From: Thermoprotei archaeon
GTDB lineage: Archaea; Thermoproteota; Thermoprotei; Thermoproteales; B15-G16
Direction of reading: 5' to 3'
Assembly (NCBI GenBank): GCA_003649205.1
Contig: QMRC01000008.1
Span: forward strand, 1-64,000
Length of the DNA: 64,000 nt
Shown one piece after another: positions 59,124 to 64,000 of the stretch (position 1 is the first letter of the stretch; every line of letters begins with the position of its first letter). The position numbers and the translations under genes were made by a program. A model generated the notes under the pieces. It was not told the origin of the DNA. It saw only the letters and a program-made list of their open reading frames with translations, and made no database searches.

Positions 59124-59729
59124 ATGTCGGTCTGCATAATTCTCGACACATCTACTCTCACTTACATGCATGAGAGTTGGTTACACGGTGTTAGGTCTGC
59201 GGTACACCATGCTAGGGAGTCTGTAACTCATCCGAGAACTCAAGAGGCTCTTGCTAGGAGGAGGGTTGCTGAGTACTTGAGTAGGGTTCTCGGTGACTAC
59301 TGTCTCTACGGTGCTACTTGCTACGTGACGAAGTCTATCAAGGATGAGGTTGAGGCACTTGCTGGTGAGTACAGAGATCTCTACGAGGCAATTAAGGACT
59401 TCCTAGATAAGGCTAGGGTAGGTGAGGTGAGTGCTGTTGCTACTAGAGAATTCGAGTTCGTTAAGTCTGTTGCAGAGAGGAGAGGGTACAGAGTTGTTGA
59501 GTCTCCTGAACTTGAGTGGAGGTTGAAGAGGAGAGGTATACGTGCTCTAACGTACGGTGATATCGAGGCTATTGCAACAGCACTATCACGTGGTTGTACA
59601 CTCGTAACTGGTGACAAGGATGTGTACCAGCTAGCTAGGGAAGTAGGTGCTAAGGTACTGTACCTATACGAGGACTACGTACAGGAACCAATCAAGAGAG
59701 TAGCTAAGAGAGTACTACCTCGGAGGTAG
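59124..59729 (+). CDS. PIN-domain ribonuclease-like protein
   Basis: 201 aa from ATG 59124, about 27 nt after the TATA-like CTTATTTAG (59091-59099). PIN signature: IILDTSTLTY (first Asp), YGDIEAIATAL (central acidic), and VTGDKDVYQLA (last Asp pair). An inserted helical region (about 20-90) makes it longer than VapC toxins, closer to archaeal Nob1/FEN-like or stand-alone PIN proteins. A conventional VapB antitoxin is not seen beside it; the wHTH protein upstream is a weak candidate. Possible role: RNA cleavage affecting the host. Confidence 0.8.
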   Translation: MSVCIILDTSTLTYMHESWLHGVRSAVHHARESVTHPRTQEALARRRVAEYLSRVLGDYCLYGATCYVTKSIKDEVEALAGEYRDLYEAIKDFLDKARVGEVSAVATREFEFVKSVAERRGYRVVESPELEWRLKRRGIRALTYGDIEAIATALSRGCTLVTGDKDVYQLAREVGAKVLYLYEDYVQEPIKRVAKRVLPRR

Positions 59730-59738
59730 CACCTAGAA

Positions 59739-61103
59739 ATGAGTGAAGCAAAGCAAGTCTCTAAGATACTTAGTGAGGAACAGCTAGCAGAACTGAGGTC
59801 TCTAGTTGAGAAGCTATTTGAGATTGAGGCTAGAGGTAGAGACATAGCATCTAGATCAGACGTACTCGATACAGTGAAGGAAGCGGAGGAGTACTTCGAT
59901 AGAGCTAATACAGATCTAACAGATCTCTTCTACCTACTATCACTCATTAGAGCTAGGTTACCTCCTGATATCAGTGAGAAGATTAAGCTAACTATAGTGC
60001 TATCTGAGATTGCTAGAAATAGTGAGGAAGCACTAGAGGATCTTGAGAGAGCTAAAGAAACAATCGCTACTACACTGGCTGAAATTCATAGAGCTAGCTG
60101 GAATAAATTTGTTGAGGGGAAGCACGAAGCATCTAAGGTACTTGACGAGCTGTACAATAGGCTTAGGGAGATTGCAGATAAGTACATACTGAAGCACAGA
60201 GCTAGGGAAGTCACTGAAGAGAGTATTAGGAAGGGTATTGAGGAGTTGAGTAAGTTATTTAGTGAGTACTGTGAATCAAAGGAGTTCGAGAAATTAGTTG
60301 GTTCATCCACTGCTATGAGCATATGTGGTAACTTGTCAATAGCTCAGCTAGGGTTGTCGTACTCTGTTGAGAGCTTCGATATGGTGAGTAAAGGTCTCGA
60401 TGTACTGGATGACCTCTGTAAGGAGGTATTCGGTAGTAGATGTACGTGGTTGCGAGGTGTGAAGACTCCATACACATTGTCGGCTCTAGTCAATGACTTC
60501 TCAGCTAGTGTACACAGATTAGCAGAGTCTCTTCGTGAGGACTTAATGAAGTTAGGTGAAGTTCGTGGAATGTGGGTAGGTAGAATCTTCGTGATGGAGA
60601 ACACAGACGAGAGATTAATCGAGTTCGCTAAGGTGTTGTCTAAGGCTTGGGAGTACGGTGATAAGTCACTGATCTACGCTCCTGAAGATGCTGAAGCTCT
60701 TGGAGGTATATGCTACGACAATAAGTGTGAACTCCGTGTTGGCTCTGCTGAGGGGCATAGAACACATGTAACTCTTCGAGATTCCGAGGTTAAGGTAGAG
60801 TACTACGATACTGATGACGATGTGAATCAGGTGATGAAGAAGCTACTTGAGGAATTTGGTGCGTGTAGTTGCAGTATAGAGTTTGAAACTGGTGTATTCT
60901 GTACATGCCCAGCAGATAGGTTGAGAGATGTAGCACCTGTACTATCGCTAGCAACATCGATGGACTACAGAATCTTCGATAAAGCGAAGTGGGGAACATA
61001 CCTCAACCTTGTGGAGGAGTGTAGAGAGAAGGTGAGGAACGATATCGAGTGGGAAGTCTGCATCTCAGAGAAGTACATTGAGGAGCTTAGGAAACACATC
61101 TAG
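59739..61103 (+). CDS. Large helical protein with Cys-containing C-terminal domain
   Basis: 454 aa. The N-terminal 250 residues form long charged helices; the C-terminal part is alpha/beta with paired cysteines (GGICYDNKCEL, ACSCSIEFETGVFCTC). The hairpin cysteines echo the small-protein families of the element. It starts 9 nt after the PIN gene stop, so the two are probably co-transcribed. It overlaps the serine recombinase 3' end by 4 nt. No family recognised. Confidence 0.65.
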   Translation: MSEAKQVSKILSEEQLAELRSLVEKLFEIEARGRDIASRSDVLDTVKEAEEYFDRANTDLTDLFYLLSLIRARLPPDISEKIKLTIVLSEIARNSEEALEDLERAKETIATTLAEIHRASWNKFVEGKHEASKVLDELYNRLREIADKYILKHRAREVTEESIRKGIEELSKLFSEYCESKEFEKLVGSSTAMSICGNLSIAQLGLSYSVESFDMVSKGLDVLDDLCKEVFGSRCTWLRGVKTPYTLSALVNDFSASVHRLAESLREDLMKLGEVRGMWVGRIFVMENTDERLIEFAKVLSKAWEYGDKSLIYAPEDAEALGGICYDNKCELRVGSAEGHRTHVTLRDSEVKVEYYDTDDDVNQVMKKLLEEFGACSCSIEFETGVFCTCPADRLRDVAPVLSLATSMDYRIFDKAKWGTYLNLVEECREKVRNDIEWEVCISEKYIEELRKHI

Positions 61104-61915
61104 CTAATTACCTTGTTTATGTTGTCTATTATCCTATGTATGCTCTTCGGTGCCTTTGGGAACTTCATGTAGAATCCCTCACGTTCTAAGTACTCTCGAA
61201 GCAACTTAGCTATCTGTTTCTTCGGGACATTGACTTCTAGGTATGGCTTCACAAATTTCTTCAACCACTCTCTAGCCTTCTCGATATCCTCCTTGGTTAA
61301 CTGCTTAAAGTCTAGCTTACCACTTAGGTGTAGTGCTAGGTAGTCGATTAGTGATGGTCTGTGATAGAGCTTACCCTCGCCCCTCAATCTGTCGAGAGCT
61401 AGCTTCGTTCTGTACACAACCTCCTCCCTATATGCCTCAGCCTGAGCACCAGCTAGGCTAAATGCTATTTCTCCTACAACATCTAGGAGTGAGCAGAATA
61501 TGTCTACTAGTGCCTTGGTCAGTGACTTAGCTACGGGATTGTCTTCAGGTATCTTAATCTGTTCAAGTAGCTTAGACTTCAGCTCTGCTATGCTGGGTAT
61601 GGGATTGTTCACAAACACTACATCAAAGCCTTCACGAAGAAGCCACTTGTAGACTTCCTTCAAGTGCTCATACCTTCTAGAAAGTCTAGCTACATCGAGC
61701 ATCACTATCTTCCTTATCTTGTTCATTCTACAGAACTCAATCATTTGCTTGAAGACAGGTCTCTCGAGAGGATTCTCAGCACCAGTTATGGTCTCAGTGA
61801 AGAAGAGTGGCATGAATCCTCTCTCCCTACACCACTTCTCCAGAACAATTCTCTGATTTTCTGGATTTTCATCTGGTTGAGATATCCTTATGTAGCACGC
61901 TACGATTTCACTCAT
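61100..61915 (-). CDS. Serine recombinase (resolvase/invertase family)
   Basis: 271 aa from ATG 61915 (in-frame GTG at 61924). N-terminal catalytic domain: ACYIRISQPDENPENQR with nucleophile Ser12, FMPLFFTETITGAENP, ERPVFKQMIEFC and VMLDVARLSRRYEHL (conserved RxSR). A long middle helix region is followed by a helical C-terminal domain (EKAREWLKKF, PKKQIAKLLREYL) that may hold the DNA-binding helix-turn-helix. It could catalyse integration, excision or dimer resolution. A cluster of inverted and direct repeats lies directly upstream at 61945-62052. Confidence 0.88.
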   Translation of the reverse strand: MSEIVACYIRISQPDENPENQRIVLEKWCRERGFMPLFFTETITGAENPLERPVFKQMIEFCRMNKIRKIVMLDVARLSRRYEHLKEVYKWLLREGFDVVFVNNPIPSIAELKSKLLEQIKIPEDNPVAKSLTKALVDIFCSLLDVVGEIAFSLAGAQAEAYREEVVYRTKLALDRLRGEGKLYHRPSLIDYLALHLSGKLDFKQLTKEDIEKAREWLKKFVKPYLEVNVPKKQIAKLLREYLEREGFYMKFPKAPKSIHRIIDNINKVIS

Positions 61916-61944
61916 GTAGCTCACCTCTACATGAATGAAAACTA

Positions 61945-62052
61945 GCGAAAGGGGGAGTAAAACGTTACCCCTCTACCACGTTTCACGAAAGGGGTTACGG
62001 AACGAAAAACAGCCACGAATCACGACACCATTCCGAAAGCCCCCCCTTTCGC
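61945..62052. other. Candidate recombination (att/res) site with CGAAAGGGG repeats
   Basis: Perfect 11-bp inverted repeat GCGAAAGGGGG (61945-61955) and CCCCCTTTCGC (62042-62052). A further direct copy CGAAAGGGG is at 61986-61994, and a small hairpin CGAAAG/CTTTCG at 62034-62051. GTTACCCC (61964) and GGGGTTAC (61991) form a second imperfect pair. It lies just upstream of the recombinase gene, where att or res sites commonly are. G/C tracts make it unlike the rest of the window. Confidence 0.5.
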
Positions 62053-62115
62053 AACATGTGTGGGGGTGTTTTGTGAGAATACGGTTGTACTAGGTAAGTG
62101 CTTATAAATCCTAGC

Positions 62116-62124
62116 AGTATAAAT
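62116..62124 (+). promoter_or_regulatory. TATA box before the 62151 gene
   Basis: GTATAAATA, 27-35 nt before ATG 62151. A second TATA-like CTTATAAAT lies at 62101-62109. Confidence 0.5.
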
Positions 62125-62150
62125 AACTAATCCGTAGGGGTGATCACTTA

Positions 62151-62354
62151 ATGAGTAAGTCTGAGGAAATCGACATTAACAAAATCAGAACATTAATGCT
62201 TAAAGCGGGCTTTATCTTTGCTGGTAGGATGACAGTTATTAGAGGTTCTGGAGGTAGATACTTCGTTTACCTACCTAGAAAGCTTGAACCTATACTAGAG
62301 CTTCTAGTGGGGAGAAAAGTTGAGGTATGGATTAGACCAATCGAGAAGAGCTAG
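62151..62354 (+). CDS. Small AbrB/SpoVT-like putative DNA-binding protein
   Basis: 67 aa. Short N-terminal helix then strands: RMTVIRGSGGRYFVYLPRKL, EPILELLVGRKVEVWIRP. The YLP-x2-L ... GRKVEVWI pattern resembles the swapped-hairpin AbrB fold of archaeal plasmid/virus regulators. It sits right of the candidate recombination site with two TATA-like elements upstream, suggesting strong or regulated expression. The family call is tentative. Confidence 0.6.
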   Translation: MSKSEEIDINKIRTLMLKAGFIFAGRMTVIRGSGGRYFVYLPRKLEPILELLVGRKVEVWIRPIEKS

Positions 62355-62380
62355 TTAACTCTCAATACTATTTCATGAAG

Positions 62381-62431
62381 TAGGGGGCGGAGCGAGGTGG
62401 GGGGTAGGAGGTGAGAGTAGGTGTCTATAGA
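62381..62431 (+). other. G-rich purine tract, possible G-quadruplex
   Basis: Contains GGGGGCGGAGCGAGGTGGGG and then GGTAGGAGGTGAGAG: at least four G-runs within 45 nt in an otherwise GC-moderate window. It lies in the 214-nt gap after the 67-aa gene. Role unknown. Confidence 0.4.
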
Positions 62432-62568
62432 AGATGATTACTACAGAGTTTATAAGGAGTTACATCATACCTGTCAAAGTAGGGCTTTCTGAAGGTATTA
62501 AAAACAAAGGTTTTTCTAATATCTAATGAAGAGTAGTATATGAGGACATGTAATTATGTGGTGTCTAC

Positions 62569-62769
62569 ATGAGTGAGGTACCTATTCCAAAGAAGAGGTT
62601 TTACTGTACTAACTGTGGTAGAGTAATTGAGGTGCCATTTGGTGCACCTAAACCACATCAATGTCCTTACTGCGGTGCTCACCACACAATGATACATAGA
62701 TTAGATAGAGGAGGATTTGGAAGAGGCTGGAGAGGAGGTAGAAACATTAACTTACAAAAAACAACGTAG
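62569..62769 (+). CDS. Small zinc-ribbon protein
   Basis: 66 aa: FYCTNCGRVIEVPFGAPKPH then CPYCGAHH (CxxC ... CxxC), followed by a Gly/Arg-rich tail (RGGFGRGWRGGRN). A rubredoxin-like zinc ribbon with an RGG tail is typical of nucleic-acid-binding proteins. AT-rich sequence upstream (GTAGTATATGAG at about 62532) may be the promoter. It is separate from the operons to the left. Confidence 0.75.
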   Translation: MSEVPIPKKRFYCTNCGRVIEVPFGAPKPHQCPYCGAHHTMIHRLDRGGFGRGWRGGRNINLQKTT

Positions 62770-62778
62770 ATTAGAAGG

Positions 62779-63048
62779 TTATACTCTCCTGAGCTTAATT
62801 ATGTAGTCTACTCCTAGTTCTTTTCCTGATGCAATATCTTCAATAATTAAGTTTTTGAATTCTTTCTCAAGTTCCTTAAGTAGTTTATTCATATCTATAT
62901 CTTTCGTAGCTACAAGTATAACTATGTCATACCTCTTGAACATTTTCTTTAATTCCGTGTAGCATGCGTCAGTATTCTCACTACAGTACACCAGATTAAA
63001 CCACGATTCAGCCATTCGATCACCAAGTGCTATAGTGTGGGGATTCAT
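62779..63048 (-). CDS. Hypothetical alpha/beta protein
   Basis: 89 aa. ESWFNLVYCSENTDACYTEL with two cysteines, then a Rossmann-like strand RYDIVILVATKD, helix NKLLKELEKEFKNLI, and a final strand. ATG 63048 follows a TATA-like CATATAATTAG (63065-63075), about 22 nt away. No family recognised. Confidence 0.6.
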   Translation of the reverse strand: MNPHTIALGDRMAESWFNLVYCSENTDACYTELKKMFKRYDIVILVATKDIDMNKLLKELEKEFKNLIIEDIASGKELGVDYIIKLRRV

Positions 63049-63142
63049 TTATACGAGTTCTCTAATTATATGAGACACTACTTAACATGGAGATAATGTA
63101 ACTACTTATAAACTTGTTCTTCACTTACATTAATGTAGGTGA

Positions 63143-64000
63143 TGTGTATGGGCACTAGAGTATATGTGGAATGTATTGAAGGAGAAGAAGGAAGAGAACT
63201 AGAACTCAAGTACATACCAGTGAGGTATCTGTGTAAAGCTAGGAAGTACTATCTAAAACTACCGTTTGAAGAAGTAAAAGAGGTTTTGAAGGTAGATGAG
63301 TCGTTAGCTGTGTTAAATAAGTCATTAGGTGGATTAAGTGAGGAGCAATATGATGTGCTAAATGTGATAAAGTACAGAAGCTATGTAGAGCCTGTTTTTC
63401 TAGGGATTAGAGCTAGTAAGTTAAGTGAGAAAGAAAACTATGTTGAAGTTGAAGAGCCATTGAAGATTGTATATAAGGGTCAAGTACGTAAAGCACCTAC
63501 AGGATGGTATGGTTTACTTCATGTAGCCGAAGACTTCTATGTAGTAACTACATTACCTGTTGATATAGCTTTAAAACATGCATGTATATCAATTCTAGAA
63601 GCAACAGGATTTTGGAGTAGGGAAAGAGAAGAGATGATACTTGAAGCAGTTTCACCAATACCTCTCATTCTAGAGCTTTTAGATCTAGGTATTAGTAGAA
63701 TTACTATTAAAAGATATGTAGAATGGTATCCTCTCAACGTTATGTTTCTTAAGTACAAGAAAACATATAGGAGGTATGTTGTAACGAATGATTCTGACTG
63801 TAAAGTAGCTACGGAATTGAGACGGAATATAGTTGATTTCTTTGATGAGGCAGTCGTAGTAAAGAGAAGACATGACGTAGCTTCAGCTCATGTAGTTGAT
63901 ATGTACCTTGAACAACCTTGTACATTGTTGAGAACAGCAGACAGCGTTAAGGTAGAGATTCTTGAAGGTATTGATCTTGGAACTTCAATCCTCATTGAGG
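63143..64000 (+). CDS. Hypothetical protein, 3' end outside window
   Basis: 286 codons visible, open to the right edge. ATG 63143 (or 63149, in frame) is 30-38 nt after TATA-like CTTATAAAC (63105-63113). Mixed alpha/beta: RELELKYIPVRYLCKARKYY, KAPTGWYGLLHVAEDFYVVT, ERRYVVTNDSDCKVATELRR-type segments. No signal peptide or membrane helix in the visible part. I do not recognise a family. Confidence 0.65.

Noticed and set aside
59124-59729. VapC toxin of a classical VapBC pair.
   Set aside because: It is longer than usual VapC, the upstream wHTH gene is not VapB-like and has its own TATA box, and a TATA box also precedes the PIN gene.
1-64000. CRISPR array.
   Set aside because: No regularly spaced identical 24-37 nt repeats; the islands near nrdD hold degenerate units with 130-195 nt spacing.
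1-64000. tRNA or rRNA genes.
   Set aside because: No cloverleaf with TTCRA-type T-arm sequence or rRNA signature was seen while reading; a tRNAscan run would be decisive.

Overview
The window looks like most of a large archaeal double-stranded DNA element, most probably a virus of a thermophilic member of the Thermoproteota (inference). The archaeal signs are AT-rich TATA boxes about 25 nt upstream of many start codons with little or no ribosome-binding site (leaderless genes), frequent GTG starts, a family B DNA polymerase, an XPD-type iron-sulfur helicase, a RecA/RadA-like ATPase, an Hjc-like nuclease and FUN14-type membrane proteins. I see no rRNA, tRNA or host housekeeping operon. I also do not recognise a capsid protein, terminase or portal, so the virus reading rests on the surface-protein and replication modules.

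Layout. Positions 1-31,000 hold giant secreted or membrane-anchored surface proteins in duplicated sets: a >1,136-aa protein and a 1,971-aa protein; a 232-aa and a 238-aa single-pass protein; an 895-aa and an 875-aa protein. They are interspersed with small acidic or cysteine-paired proteins, a methyltransferase, a glycosyltransferase plus sulfotransferase pair, and a tight minus-strand operon of coiled-coil and membrane proteins (about 26.7-30.8 kb). Positions 31-43 kb hold a radical SAM enzyme, many membrane proteins, a subtilisin-like protease, a CPBP-type intramembrane protease homologue, an Hjc-like nuclease, a type IV pilin-like protein and a FUN14 protein.

Positions 43.4-48.5 kb (minus) and 49-55.5 kb (plus) are the replication and recombination module: PolB, Prim-Pol-like primase, zinc-ribbon protein and an acidic-tailed protein on one side; XPD-like helicase, RecA-like ATPase, Cas4-like nuclease and a winged-helix plus Cas7/RAMP-like pair on the other. 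The two arms diverge from a 604-bp gene-free region bounded by a 19-bp near-perfect inverted repeat, the best origin candidate. Positions 55.5-61 kb hold an anaerobic ribonucleotide reductase flanked by two gene-free islands with degenerate hairpin repeats, then winged-helix, PIN-domain and helical proteins. A serine recombinase and a GC-tract-rich inverted-repeat site at about 61.9-62.05 kb look like an integration or resolution locus. To its right are a few small genes and a gene running off the edge.

The most striking pattern is that about a dozen otherwise different membrane proteins end exactly in [K/R]-Y-[L/I/V] at the carboxyl terminus, after a final transmembrane helix and a basic stretch. 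I propose a common C-terminal sorting, packaging or docking tag. The second is a two-gene operon, a winged-helix protein and a solitary RAMP (Cas7-like) protein, with a palindrome in its promoter, which resembles an anti-CRISPR-type arrangement.
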